A stretch of 64,000 bases of DNA from AP-15 sp963781215 (GTDB lineage: Bacteria; Pseudomonadota; Alphaproteobacteria; ATCC43930; CGMCC-115725), in NCBI GenBank assembly GCA_963781215.1, contig CAWAFE010000004.1:1-64000 (forward strand), given 5' to 3'. The position numbers and the translations under genes were made by a program. Under the pieces are notes generated by a model. That model saw nothing but the letters and a program-made list of their open reading frames with translations, was not told the DNA's origin and did not search any database. Within the stretch, counting starts at the first letter, position 1. Each line of letters opens with the position of its first letter. This document shows positions 9,355 through 18,724 of the stretch, in pieces.

Positions 9355-9546
9355 ATGCCCCCCGATTCGTCGATCCCGCCACCGCCGCCGATCCGTCGCT
9401 GCCCGATCTGCGGCAAGCCGGCGACGCCCGGAAACCGGCCGTTCTGCTCGCCGCGCTGCGCGCAAATCGACCTCGGCCGCTGGCTCAAGGGCAACTACCG
9501 CATCCCGACCGACGAGCCGCCGGACGACGACGACGAAACGCGTTGA
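9355..9546 (+). CDS. yacG: DNA gyrase inhibitor YacG, zinc-binding
   Basis: A 63-residue YacG-type protein. It shows the C-x2-C-(x15)-C-x3-C zinc site (CPIC, then FCSPRC), a Gly/Arg-Trp segment DLGRWLKGNYRIP and a Pro/Asp-rich end. The family binds GyrB and inhibits gyrase in E. coli. It ends the murA-led operon. The start at 9355 is the only ATG that leaves the metal site near the N-terminus. Confidence 0.93.
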   Translation: MPPDSSIPPPPPIRRCPICGKPATPGNRPFCSPRCAQIDLGRWLKGNYRIPTDEPPDDDDETR

Positions 9547-9623
9547 GCAGCGGATCGATCGCGGGTTGACCCGATCGACACAAGCCGCGAGCATCTCTGA
9601 CGCCAATGCGCAACGGGGGCAGG

Positions 9624-10268
9624 ATGAGCGCGTCGCCGCCGGCCGATGATTATGGCGTGATCTATGCGGATCCGCCTTGGACCTTCTCGACCTATTCGCG
9701 GAAGGGCAAAGGCCGCAGCGCCGAAGCCTATTACGATTGCATGTCTATTGAGGAGATAAAGGCTGTTCCTGTCAAAGAATGGGCAGCGAAAGATTCCGTT
9801 CTACTTCTGTGGACAACCGACCCGTTGTTAGAAAAGGCGTTAGCGGTCATACATGCGTGGGGCTTCACTTATAAAACCGTGGGTTTCTATTGGGCAAAGC
9901 TAAAACGCTCGGTACCGCGCGACCTATACAACGATCGGAGTTTTTTCAGCGGACTTGGGTTCTGGACGCGCGCAAACCCGGAATTATGCTTATTGGCGAC
10001 GCGCGGCAGCCCGCATCGGCGCAAAGCGAACGTCCAGAAGCTGGTGATTTCGCCTCGGCGGGAACACAGCCGTAAGCCGGACGAAGTTTATGAGAGAATT
10101 GAGGCTCTGTGTGAAGGACCCTACCTGGAAATTTTTGCTCGCAGCGCCCGAGATGGCTGGCATAATTTCGGTATTGAGGCGGATGCTTTCGAAGCGGGCA
10201 GAATTCCAACCCGGCGGTGGGCGTCAACCGGCTATCCAGATGCCAAAGCGGCAATATCCGATGATTAG
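9624..10268 (+). CDS. MT-A70 family adenine-N6 methyltransferase, orphan
   Basis: A 214-residue SAM-dependent methyltransferase of the MT-A70 type. The catalytic DPPW motif lies near residue 18, after VIYA. The segments VLLLWTTDP and WAKL and the C-terminal HSRKPDEVYERIE block are typical of phage and prophage DNA m6A methylases. The start at 9624 has GGGGGCAGG directly upstream. Base use is visibly less GC-rich than in either neighbour, and no restriction gene or phage gene accompanies it, suggesting a transferred orphan. Its substrate could be DNA or, less likely, RNA. Confidence 0.9.
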   Translation: MSASPPADDYGVIYADPPWTFSTYSRKGKGRSAEAYYDCMSIEEIKAVPVKEWAAKDSVLLLWTTDPLLEKALAVIHAWGFTYKTVGFYWAKLKRSVPRDLYNDRSFFSGLGFWTRANPELCLLATRGSPHRRKANVQKLVISPRREHSRKPDEVYERIEALCEGPYLEIFARSARDGWHNFGIEADAFEAGRIPTRRWASTGYPDAKAAISDD

Positions 10269-10307
10269 CCCGTCCTATTCATGATGATGGCAGTGGCGGC
10301 GCTGTGA

Positions 10308-10560
10308 GGCTCTCGGTTTTCAAGCACCGCGACCTGGGCCAACCAGACCTTCAGCAGCCTCGGCGTGACGCCTGGTTCCTATAAATGGACGTGGGGGAGC
10401 GGGGCGGACGCGGACTTCTTCCAGCTCGACATCGTCGAGGGCGCGGCGGCAGTGCCAGAACCCTCCAGCATTCTGCTGTTGGCGCTGCCCCTTGGCCTCG
10501 TTGTGCTGCTCACTGTGCTGGGGCCGGGATCGAGATTTATCGAAACTGCACCAAAGGGGA
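10308..10560 (+). pseudogene. C-terminal remnant of a PEP-CTERM protein
   Basis: After an in-frame stop at 10305 the frame encodes a β-sandwich-like end (TPGSYKWTWGSGADADFFQL), then the PEP-CTERM signature VPEPSSILLLALPLGLVVLL. PEP-CTERM tails direct export proteins to exosortase processing. No signal peptide or N-terminal part remains, and the tail runs on into unrelated sequence instead of ending in a basic cluster. It is best read as a decayed fragment. No exosortase gene is in the window. Confidence 0.7.
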
Positions 10561-10779
10561 TAACCTGGCTCGAATTTTCGATCGGAAGGGGTAGGCATCG
10601 GCCAGCAATCGCGCCCATGCCGCTTGCGAAGCATGAATTTAGAGGAAAGGAAAATTCTATCGTCCAGATGCCTGGTTATGGACGCATAAGCCAGTGGTGC
10701 GGTTCTCTTGACTATGAAATCGGGACCGGGGGTGCAATTTTAGACGTTCTTAACCGCCGGGACCCGTCCGGCAGCACTA

Positions 10780-11050
10780 CAAATGGCTGCGGATGGCGCG
10801 GGACGGCGGCCTTGCCGCCTACGGCCCCAGCCTCGTGCAGATTGATCGCCAGCAGATCTTCGACCGCTCGCAGCCCATTTGCGCGGGATCAAACCGGCCG
10901 ATATCCCGGTCGAGCAGCCTGAGAATTCGAGCCGATGATCACCCTGAAGACAGCCAAGGCGCTCGGCCTCACGCATTGCCGCAATCGCTGCTTGGCGGGC
11001 CGACGAGGTGATCGAACGACGGGGTCGCGAACCGTTCCCGCGCACCGGCA
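10780..11050 (+). pseudogene. Remnant of an ABC-type substrate-binding protein (TRAP-like ABC_sub_bind family)
   Basis: Pieces in different frames align in order with the C-terminus of the ABC_sub_bind (PF04392-type) family: GGLAAYGPSLVQI, then the equivalents of KPADIPVEQP, then ITLKTAKALGLT, then ADEVIER. The order is right, but at least two frame changes separate the parts, and no N-terminal half is present. Together with the PEP-CTERM fragment next door, this marks 10.3-11.1 kb as a zone of gene decay. Confidence 0.6.
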
Positions 11051-11156
11051 GCGGAGCAGGTTCCGGGCCTGTCCCTGCGGGCCATCGCGGAACGACAGGC
11101 GACTACCTTTCGGCAACTGATTGACGCCGAGTGGCGTTCGCCTATCGTCGCGCCCC

Positions 11157-12359
11157 ATGCCTTCCGCCGCGGCCGCCCGCCGCACCGTCCTGCTGCTGGC
11201 GCTCTGCCAGGCCCTGGCGATGACCGGGCAGAGCATCCTCGGCACCACCGCGGCGATCGTCGGCAACATCCTCGCCGCCGACAAGGCGCTGTCGACCTTG
11301 CCGGTGGCGGTGCAGATGACGGGCACCATGCTGGCGACGGTGCCGGCTGCGCTGTTGATGGCCCGGATCGGACGCCGCGGCGGGTTCTGGACGGGGGCCG
11401 CGATCGGCGTCGCCGGCGCCTCGGTCGCGGCGGCGGCGATCTTCGCCCAGTCCTTCGTGCTGTTCTGCGTCGGCACCTTTCTGATCGGCGCCAACACCGG
11501 CTTTGTCCAGCAATACCGCTTCGCCGCCTCAGAGGCTGCCGACGACGCCTTCCGCTCGAAGGCGATTTCGCTGGTGCTGGCGGGCGGCGTGGTGTCGGGC
11601 CTGTTCGGGCCGGAGACGGCGAAATGGTCGCGCGACCTCTTCGCTCCGGTCGCCTTTGCCGGCTGCTACGCGATGATTGCCGTCCTCTGCCTCGCCTCGG
11701 CGGCGCTGTTGTGCCTGGTTCGCCTGCCGCGGCCCGCGGCGGTTGCGCTGCGCAGCGGCGGTCGGCCGCTCCTCGAGATCGCCGTGCAACCGCTCTTTAT
11801 CGTCGCGGCACTCGCCGGCATGGTCGGATACGGGGTCATGTCGGCGGTCATGACGGCGACGCCGATCGCCATGCTCGGCTGCGGCTTTACTTTCCCCGAC
11901 GCGGCCTTCGTGATCCAGTGGCACGCGCTCGGCATGTATGCGCCGAGCTTTTTTACGGGCCATCTGATCGGCCGGTTCGGGGTCACCTCGATCCTGTTGA
12001 CTGGAGCCCTCATGCTGCTCGCCTGCGCCGTGATCAACCTCTCCGGCGTGAGCGAAGTTCATTTCTGGTCGGCTCTGGTGCTGCTTGGGATCGGCTGGAA
12101 TTTTCTGTTCGTGGGTGCAACGACGCTCCTCACCCGCACCTACGCCACGAACGAAAAGGCAAAGGTACAGGCGCTCAACGATTTCCTGATCTTCGGCACC
12201 GTCGCGCTCTCATCCTTTTCTTCGGGGGCGCTGTTGACCGGCTTTGGCTGGAGCAGCGTTCAGATCGCCGTCCTCCCCTTCGTCGCCGTCGCGGTCCTGG
12301 CCGTCGCCTGGCTCAGGCTGCGGTCCTGGCGAGCCGCACCCCGATACGCCGGGTCATAG
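11157..12359 (+). CDS. MFS transporter
   Basis: A major facilitator of about 400 residues with roughly twelve hydrophobic segments, located in the inner membrane. The loop between helices 2 and 3 carries ARIGRRGGF, which corresponds to the MFS motif G-x3-D-R-x-G-R-R in degenerate form. The substrate cannot be told from sequence. The ATG at 11157 is preferred because the extra upstream residues are not MFS-like. No operon partner is obvious; hppA follows after 94 bases on the same strand. Confidence 0.85.
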   Translation: MPSAAAARRTVLLLALCQALAMTGQSILGTTAAIVGNILAADKALSTLPVAVQMTGTMLATVPAALLMARIGRRGGFWTGAAIGVAGASVAAAAIFAQSFVLFCVGTFLIGANTGFVQQYRFAASEAADDAFRSKAISLVLAGGVVSGLFGPETAKWSRDLFAPVAFAGCYAMIAVLCLASAALLCLVRLPRPAAVALRSGGRPLLEIAVQPLFIVAALAGMVGYGVMSAVMTATPIAMLGCGFTFPDAAFVIQWHALGMYAPSFFTGHLIGRFGVTSILLTGALMLLACAVINLSGVSEVHFWSALVLLGIGWNFLFVGATTLLTRTYATNEKAKVQALNDFLIFGTVALSSFSSGALLTGFGWSSVQIAVLPFVAVAVLAVAWLRLRSWRAAPRYAGS

Positions 12360-12453
12360 GCTTGCGATAGTTTGGTTGCCGGCTGATCGCGCTTCTGGCA
12401 TGTTCGGCCGCCCCCCTGCTGCATTTCGAATCCCCATTGAGGGAACCTCCAGG

Positions 12454-14551
12454 ATGTCTCCCGTCTACCTGCTCGTCATCGGCTGCGGCGTGCTGGCGTT
12501 GCTCTACGGCGTGGTCACCAGTCGCCAGGTCCTGACCGCCAATGCCGGCAACGCCCGCATGCAGGAGATCTCGGGGGCGGTGCAGGTCGGCGCGCGCGCC
12601 TATCTCAACCGCCAATATCGGGCGATCGCGGTCGTCGGCATCATCATCCTGGTCGTGCTCGGCGCGGCACTCGGGGTTCGCGTCGCGATCGGCTATCTGA
12701 TCGGCGCGGTATTGTCGGCGTCGGCTGGCTATATCGGCATGAACGTGTCGGTCCGCGCCAATGTCAGGACCGCTCAGGCGGCCCGCAGCGGGCTCAAGGA
12801 CGGGCTTGCGATCGCCTTCAAGGCGGGTGCGGTGACCGGCCTCCTGGTGGTCGGGCTCGGCCTCCTCGGGGTCGGGATCTATTACTTCGTGCTGCGGGCG
12901 ACGACCCCGGGCGAGGATTTGCGGCCGGTGCTCGAAGCCATGGTGGCTCTGAGCTTCGGCGCGTCGCTGATCTCGATCTTCGCCCGACTCGGCGGCGGCA
13001 TCTTCACCAAGGGTGCCGATGTCGGCGCCGACCTCGTCGGCAAGGTCGAGGCCGGCATCCCCGAGGACGACCCGCGCAACCCGGCGGTGATCGCCGACAA
13101 TGTCGGCGACAATGTCGGCGATTGCGCCGGCATGGCCGCGGATCTGTTTGAGACCTATGTCGTGACCATCGTCGCGACGATGCTGCTCGCCAACATCTTT
13201 TTCGTGCCGCCGCTGCTCGACCGGGTGCTGCTGCTGCCGCTGGCCATCGGCGCGGTGTGCATCGTGACCTCGGTCATCGGTACTTATTTCGTCCGGCTCG
13301 GCGCTGACAACGGCATCATGAAGGCGCTCTACAAGGGGCTCGTCGTCACCGGGATACTCTCGGTCCTGGCGATCGCGCTTGTAATCAACTGGCTATTCGG
13401 CTTTTCAGCGCCGCTGGCGATGACCGAGGGCGGCGCCACGACCGGGCTCGGGCTGTGGCTCTGCGCGATCGTCGGCCTCCTGCGTCACCGGCTTTATCGT
13501 CTGGATCACCGAATACTACACCAGCACCGAATACCGGCCGGTGCGCAGCATCGCGCTGAGCTCGACGACCGGCCACGGCACCAACGTGATCCAGGGTCTC
13601 GCTGTGTCGATGGAGGCGACGGCGTTGCCGGTCATTGTCATCTGCGTCGGCATCATCGTGTCGTTTTCGATCTCGGGCCTCTTCGGCATCGCCGTGGCAG
13701 CGACGACGATGCTGGCGCTCGCCGGCATGATCGTGGCGCTCGACGCCTACGGCCCGGTCACCGACAACGCTGGCGGCATCGCCGAGATGGCCGATCTGCC
13801 GCGCGAGGTGCGCCGCACCACCGACGCGCTCGATGCCGTCGGCAACACCACCAAGGCCGTGACCAAGGGCTACGCCATCGGCTCGGCTGGGCTCGCCTCG
13901 GTCGTCCTCTTCGCCGCCTACACCGAGGATCTGAAGCACTATTTCCCGAAGCTCGACGTCCATTTCGGGCTTCAGGACCCCTACGTCGTGATCGGGCTCT
14001 TCATCGGCGGCCTTATGCCCTATCTCTTCGGCTCGCTCGGCATGACCGCGGTCGGCCGTGCCGCGGGCTCGGTGGTGGTCGAGGTGCGCCGCCAGTTCCG
14101 CGAGATCCCCGGCATCATGCAGGGCACCGCCAAGCCCGATTATGGCCTCGCCGTCGACCTGCTGACCCGTGCCGCGATCCGCGAGATGATCGTGCCGTCG
14201 CTATTGCCGGTCTTGGCGCCGATCGCGCTCTACATCGTGATTTCGCTGATCGCCGGGCAGGCCGCCGCCTTCAGCGCGCTCGGTGCGATGCTGCTCGGCA
14301 CCATCGTCACCGGCATCTTTGTCGCGATCTCGATGACCTCGGGCGGCGGCGCCTGGGACAACGCCAAGAAATACATCGAGGAGGGCCACCACGGCGGCAA
14401 GGGCTCGGAACCGCACAAGGCCGCGGTCACCGGCGACACCGTCGGCGACCCCTACAAGGACACCGCGGGTCCCGCGGTCAACCCGATGATCAAGATCACC
14501 AATATTGTAGCGCTGCTGCTGCTGGCGATCCTCGCCAAATGGGCGAGCTAG
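12454..14551 (+). pseudogene. hppA: Membrane proton-translocating pyrophosphatase, K+-independent type, with one frame break
   Basis: About 698 residues when the two frames are joined. It couples pyrophosphate hydrolysis to proton pumping across the inner membrane. The catalytic block is intact (FTKGADVGADLVGKVEAGIP, followed by DNVGDNVGDCAGMAADLFE). The GNTTKAVTKG motif carries the lysine of K+-independent H+-PPases. The frame from ATG 12454 continues to about 13482 (CAIVGLL) and resumes one base later (VTGFIVWITEYYTSTEYRPV) to the stop at 14551. A single extra base near 13483 explains this. Everything else is complete, so a sequencing indel is likely. The start has AGG a few bases upstream. 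Confidence 0.85.
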
Positions 14552-14578
14552 CCTGCGGCTGATTCCGAGCAGCGCCGG

Positions 14579-15097
14579 TTATTCCTCACTCTGAGGGCTC
14601 GGCCCCGGCAGTCTACCGCCCCCTCCACCGCCTCCGCCAGTCCCTCCGCCGGTGTTGTTGAACTTGCCGAGATTGCCGAGCAGCTGCTCGAGGAAGGTCA
14701 GTTCGCGGCCCGGAGCCGGGGTGGTGCGTGCGACCGGGGTGATTTCCCGGCCGTCTTCCAAGGCTTTGTGATCGACCGCGCGGACCACGCCCTGGTTGTC
14801 GAAATTCACGATCAGAACCTGCTGGTCCTCGGCGGCAGGCTTAAAGAAGGCGATCTGCTCGGTCCGGCGGCTGATGTAGTACCACGACTTGTCGTCGAAG
14901 ACGCCGACGCTCGACGGCGTACCGAGGATCTTTGTCACCTCTTCCTTGGTCGTGCTGCCGGGATGGATCTCGGCGACTTTGTCGGCCTCGGGCAGATTGC
15001 CGCGCTGCTCGACCGTCGGCGCGCAGCCGGCGAGGAAGGCGGCGGCGCCGAGGAGAGCGAACAGGCGCCCGAGAGCTGTGGTTCGATAAGCGGACAT
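14579..15097 (-). CDS. bamE: Outer membrane assembly lipoprotein BamE (SmpA/OmlA family)
   Basis: A lipoprotein with a signal peptide and lipobox LAGC, followed by the BamE domain (PGSTTKEEVTKILGTPS, then SWYYISRR). It is a small subunit of the BAM complex that inserts β-barrel proteins into the outer membrane. The tail is unusual: a long Gly run (GGGTGGGGGGGG) before PGPSPQSEE. The ATG at 15097 is chosen over a TTG four codons upstream. It converges on hppA and is divergent from the bc1-chaperone gene. Confidence 0.9.
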   Translation of the reverse strand: MSAYRTTALGRLFALLGAAAFLAGCAPTVEQRGNLPEADKVAEIHPGSTTKEEVTKILGTPSSVGVFDDKSWYYISRRTEQIAFFKPAAEDQQVLIVNFDNQGVVRAVDHKALEDGREITPVARTTPAPGRELTFLEQLLGNLGKFNNTGGGTGGGGGGGGRLPGPSPQSEE

Positions 15098-15214
15098 GGG
15101 AGCAAGCAACCGGTCTGCCGTTGAAAGAAGTCGGGGCCGTGCCCATTATCGGGTCCCAGCTTTAGCAGAGAGCCGTTGGTTGTCAACGCCGTCGGCGGCA
15201 CGTCGAGCGCCAGG

Positions 15215-15772
15215 GTGATCTCTTTCTTTCGCGACAAATCGGCCCGCGACGCGGCCGCGCTCGCCTATCGGCGGGTGGTCGCCCAGGCGCGGCAGCCGGC
15301 GTTCTTCACCGAATACGGTGTCCCCGACACGTTCGACGGCCGCTTCGAGCTGATCTGCCTGCACGCCTTCTTCTACCTCCACCGGCTGAAGTCGGAGGGG
15401 GCGGCGGCGACCCGGCTTTGCCAGTTCTTTTTCGACGCGATGTTCGCCGACCTCGACCAGGCGCTGCGCGAAATCGGGGTTGGCGATTTGAGCGTCGGCA
15501 AACATGTGAAGCGCATGGCGCAGGGCTTCTACGGCCGAGTGCGCGCCTATCAGGAGGGGATCGCCGCAAGCGATTCGGTCCTGGGCGCCGCACTCGCGCG
15601 CAATCTGTTCGGCACGGTGCCTGCAGCGGCCCCGTCCGGCGGTGCGATGACAGCCTATGTCCGCAACGCGGCGACCTCCTTGCGGGTGCAGCCAACGGCG
15701 GAGCTGATCGCCGGCCGGGTTCGCTTCGACCCTCCGCCGACCCGCGACGGCTCCTTGGCCGCGGGTTCGTGA
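15215..15772 (+). CDS. Ubiquinol-cytochrome c chaperone family protein
   Basis: A protein of the CBP3/UQCC1 family, helping to assemble the cytochrome bc1 complex. It has the conserved QPAFFTEYGVPDTFDGRFEL region, the helical LHAFFYLHRLK segment and the GVGDLSVGKHVKRMAQGFYG motif. The GTG at 15215 places the family N-terminus correctly; the frame stays open back to a TTG at 15176. It is divergent from bamE and directly precedes the YceD gene, as in other alphaproteobacteria. Confidence 0.85.
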   Translation: MISFFRDKSARDAAALAYRRVVAQARQPAFFTEYGVPDTFDGRFELICLHAFFYLHRLKSEGAAATRLCQFFFDAMFADLDQALREIGVGDLSVGKHVKRMAQGFYGRVRAYQEGIAASDSVLGAALARNLFGTVPAAAPSGGAMTAYVRNAATSLRVQPTAELIAGRVRFDPPPTRDGSLAAGS

Positions 15773-16290
15773 TGACCGAGACCGCGCCCGAATTCTCGCG
15801 GATCGTGCCGCTGTCCCAGCTCGGCTCCGGAAGCTTTCGTCTGCGGATCGAGGCGACCGCAGAGGAACGCGGGCGGCTGGCGCGCCGCTTCGACCTTCTT
15901 GCACTCGATCGCCTGATCGCCGTGGTCGAGCTGCATCGCCAGGACGGGCAGAGCGTTCGGCTCGATGCCGCCTTCGAGGCCCAATTCTCGCAGGAGTGCG
16001 TCGTCACCCTCGAACCGGTCGCGGGTGCGGTTGCCGAATCTTTCTCGCTGATCTACGGCCCGGTCGCGGAGAGCGAAGGCGAAATGGAGCTCGATGCCGA
16101 GGAGGCGGCGTTCGAGCCGCTCCGAGGTGACGCGATCGACATCGGCGAGGCGGTGGCGCAAGAGCTGTCCCTGGCGCTGCCCCTGTCTCCGCGCGACCCG
16201 GAGGCGACGATTGAGGCGGAAATTACGGCGGCGCCGGAGGAGGGGCCGTTTGCCGGGCTGGCGCCTCTGCGCAAGGCGGCGAAGGACTGA
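15772..16290 (+). CDS. YceD/DUF177 family protein
   Basis: A 172-residue acidic protein of the YceD family, usually encoded next to rpmF. In bacteria and plants the family is linked to 23S rRNA accumulation. Visible features are a conserved Cys in the centre (FSQECVVTLEP) and a C-terminal acidic region with the D-x-G-E-A-V-A-Q-E-L element. The start ATG overlaps the upstream stop (GTGATG), indicating coupling. A potential C-terminal zinc site is missing, as in most alphaproteobacterial members. Confidence 0.85.
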   Translation: MTETAPEFSRIVPLSQLGSGSFRLRIEATAEERGRLARRFDLLALDRLIAVVELHRQDGQSVRLDAAFEAQFSQECVVTLEPVAGAVAESFSLIYGPVAESEGEMELDAEEAAFEPLRGDAIDIGEAVAQELSLALPLSPRDPEATIEAEITAAPEEGPFAGLAPLRKAAKD

Positions 16291-16373
16291 ACCCGGATCG
16301 CTGTTGCCGCCGCTGCGGTTTTTGGATATTCACCAGCGGTCCTTGCGACGCTGTCGCCGAACACGAGCTTGCC

Positions 16374-16562
16374 ATGGCCGTTCCGAAAAAGAAAACCTCG
16401 CCATCGCGCCGCAATATGCGGCGCTCGCACGACGCGCTGAAGCCGGCGGCCTATGCCGAATGCCCGAATTGCGGCGAGCTCAAGCGCCCGCATCACCTCT
16501 GCCAGGCTTGCGGCTATTACGACGGGCGCGAGGTGACGGCGCCGCGCTCGGAGACGGCCTGA
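16374..16562 (+). CDS. rpmF: 50S ribosomal protein L32
   Basis: A 62-residue ribosomal protein. It shows the invariant start MAVPKKKTSPSRR and a CxxC...CxxC-like zinc pair (CPNC, CQAC). It follows the YceD gene by 83 bases and precedes plsX, the usual fatty-acid/ribosome arrangement. Confidence 0.97.
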   Translation: MAVPKKKTSPSRRNMRRSHDALKPAAYAECPNCGELKRPHHLCQACGYYDGREVTAPRSETA

Positions 16563-16593
16563 CGAGAGAACCCCGGCGCGGAGGCCGCGCAGT

Positions 16594-17655
16594 GTGAGCC
16601 AGGCGATCACGATTGCGCTCGATGCGATGGGCGGTGCCCGGGCCCCCGGCAGCGTGCTCGGTGGCGCCGAGATTGCCCTGCAGCGCCACCCGGAGCTGCG
16701 CTTCCTGTTGTTTGGTGACGAAGGCGAAATCGCCCCGCTGCTGGCGCGGCTGCCAAAGCTCGCGGCTGTGGCAAGCCTGCACCATACGAGTGAGGTGGTA
16801 TCGGACGACGCCAAGCCGTCGCTGGCGCTGCGCACCGGGCGGCAATCGAGCATGCGGCTCGCCATCAATGCCGTCGCCGAGGGGCACGCGGACGGCGTCG
16901 TCTCGGCCGGCAATACCGGCGCGCTGATGGGTATGGCGAAATTTGTGCTCAAGACATTGCCGGGGATCGATCGACCGGCGATCGCGTCGTTTTTCCCGAC
17001 CCGGCACGGCGAGAGCGTGATGCTCGACCTCGGCGCCAATGTCGAATGCGACGCCGAGAACCTGGTGCAGTTCGCACTGATGGGCGATGTCTTCGCGCGC
17101 ACCGTTCTCGGCCTGGTCGAGCCGACTGTCGGCCTCCTGAATGTCGGCTCGGAGGATCTAAAAGGGAACGATGCAGTTCGCGGCGCGAGCGCGCGTCTGC
17201 GCGGCGGGATGACGCCGATCCGCTTCCACGGTTTTGTCGAGGGTAACGACATTACGGCCGGGACCGTCGATGTGGTCGTCACCGACGGCTTTACCGGCAA
17301 CGTCGCGGTCAAGACCGCCGAGGGCACGGCCAGGCTCTTCAGCGAATTTCTTGAAAACGCCTTCCACCATTCGCTGTTGGCGCGGATCGGCTATCTCTTC
17401 GCCCGCCGCTCGCTGAAGAAGCTGTGGATGCGGATCGATCCGCGGCTCTACAACGGCGCGATCTTCCTCGGTCTGAACGGGATCGCGGTCAAGAGCCACG
17501 GCTCGACCGACGCGCTCGGCTTTGCCAACGCGATTGACGTCGCCGTCGACATGAAGGCGAACGGCTTTCTCGACAAGATCCGGGCCGAGCTCGCCCGCCT
17601 CGACGCGGCACGCCTCGACGCAGCCCATGCGGCGCCGCAGTCGGCCGCACTATAG
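16594..17655 (+). CDS. plsX: Phosphate acyltransferase PlsX
   Basis: Converts acyl-ACP to acyl-phosphate for phospholipid synthesis. The 353 residues carry the N-terminal ALDAMGG motif, the SAGNTGALM motif, GANVE and the C-terminal GLNGIAVKSHG block. The start is GTG at 16594. It is followed after 14 bases by fabH in the same operon. Confidence 0.96.
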   Translation: MSQAITIALDAMGGARAPGSVLGGAEIALQRHPELRFLLFGDEGEIAPLLARLPKLAAVASLHHTSEVVSDDAKPSLALRTGRQSSMRLAINAVAEGHADGVVSAGNTGALMGMAKFVLKTLPGIDRPAIASFFPTRHGESVMLDLGANVECDAENLVQFALMGDVFARTVLGLVEPTVGLLNVGSEDLKGNDAVRGASARLRGGMTPIRFHGFVEGNDITAGTVDVVVTDGFTGNVAVKTAEGTARLFSEFLENAFHHSLLARIGYLFARRSLKKLWMRIDPRLYNGAIFLGLNGIAVKSHGSTDALGFANAIDVAVDMKANGFLDKIRAELARLDAARLDAAHAAPQSAAL

Positions 17656-17669
17656 CCCCCGCGTCCACG

Positions 17670-18641
17670 ATGAAGCTCCGCTCACAGGTCGTCGGTTGCG
17701 GCGCCTATCTGCCGGAGCGGATTGTCACCAACGACGAGCTCGCCCGGCGCCTCGACACCTCCGACCAATGGATTCGCCAGCGGACCGGCATCGGCGAGCG
17801 CCGCGTCGCGGCATCGGGCGAGCTGACCTCCGACCTCGCCCTTCGCGCGGCGGAACAGGCGTTGGCGAGAGCCGGGATGAGTGGCAGCGATCTCGATCTC
17901 CTGGTCCTCGCCACCGCGACTCCCGACAACACCTTTCCGGCGACCGCGACCAGGGTACAGGCCCGCCTCGGGATGAGGCGGGGTGCGGCGTTCGATGTCC
18001 AGGCGGTGTGTGCAGGCTTCATTTTCGCGCTGTCGGTTGCCGACAATGCGCTGCGACTGGGACAGGCGGCAACGGCGCTGGTCGTCGGCGCCGAGACCTT
18101 CTCGCGCATCCTCGACTGGGAGGATCGCGGCACCTGCGTGCTGTTCGGCGACGGCGCCGGCGCCTTGGTGCTGAAGGCGGTCCCGGCCGCGCGCGCGGAT
18201 GGCCGCTTCATCCTCTCGACCCATCTGCATTCGGACGGAAGGCAATACGACATCCTCTATGTCGATGGCGGCCCGTCCTCTACCCGCAAGGCGGGCTTTC
18301 TGCGCATGGAGGGGCGCGAAGTTTTCCGCCAGGCGGTGCAGCATCTGAGCGAGGTGGTGGACGAGGCGCTGGCGGCGAACGGGCTGACCGCCGGGGATAT
18401 CGACTGGCTGGTGCCGCACCAGGCAAATAGCCGCATCATCGACGGGGTCGGGCGAAAGCTGAGCCTGCCGCCCGACAAGGTCGTCATGACCATCGAACGG
18501 CATGCCAACACGTCGGCGGCATCGATCCCGCTGGCGCTCGAAACGGCGGCGGCCGACGGGCGGATCAAGCCCGGCCACCTCGTCCTGATGGAAGCCCTCG
18601 GTGGCGGCTTGAGTTGGGGCGCGGGCCTCGTTCGCTGGTAG
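17670..18641 (+). CDS. fabH: β-Ketoacyl-ACP synthase III
   Basis: Initiates fatty-acid elongation by condensing acetyl-CoA with malonyl-ACP. The catalytic triad is visible: Cys in VCAGF, His in VPHQAN and Asn in ERHANTSAAS. It is 323 residues and complete. It is transcribed with plsX, and ihfA follows after an 83-base gap that may hold its own promoter. Confidence 0.97.
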   Translation: MKLRSQVVGCGAYLPERIVTNDELARRLDTSDQWIRQRTGIGERRVAASGELTSDLALRAAEQALARAGMSGSDLDLLVLATATPDNTFPATATRVQARLGMRRGAAFDVQAVCAGFIFALSVADNALRLGQAATALVVGAETFSRILDWEDRGTCVLFGDGAGALVLKAVPAARADGRFILSTHLHSDGRQYDILYVDGGPSSTRKAGFLRMEGREVFRQAVQHLSEVVDEALAANGLTAGDIDWLVPHQANSRIIDGVGRKLSLPPDKVVMTIERHANTSAASIPLALETAAADGRIKPGHLVLMEALGGGLSWGAGLVRW

Positions 18642-18724
18642 CGGGGCACGCCGGACAACACTTTGGAATTTGACGTGATTTTCCAGCGGGGCTAACCTTC
18701 AGCGAAAGCGGGGGAGGGCTCTAT

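Noticed and set aside
9547..9605. tRNA-Phe, often found after yacG
   Set aside because: No tRNA-like pairing or T-loop sequence is present in the gap.
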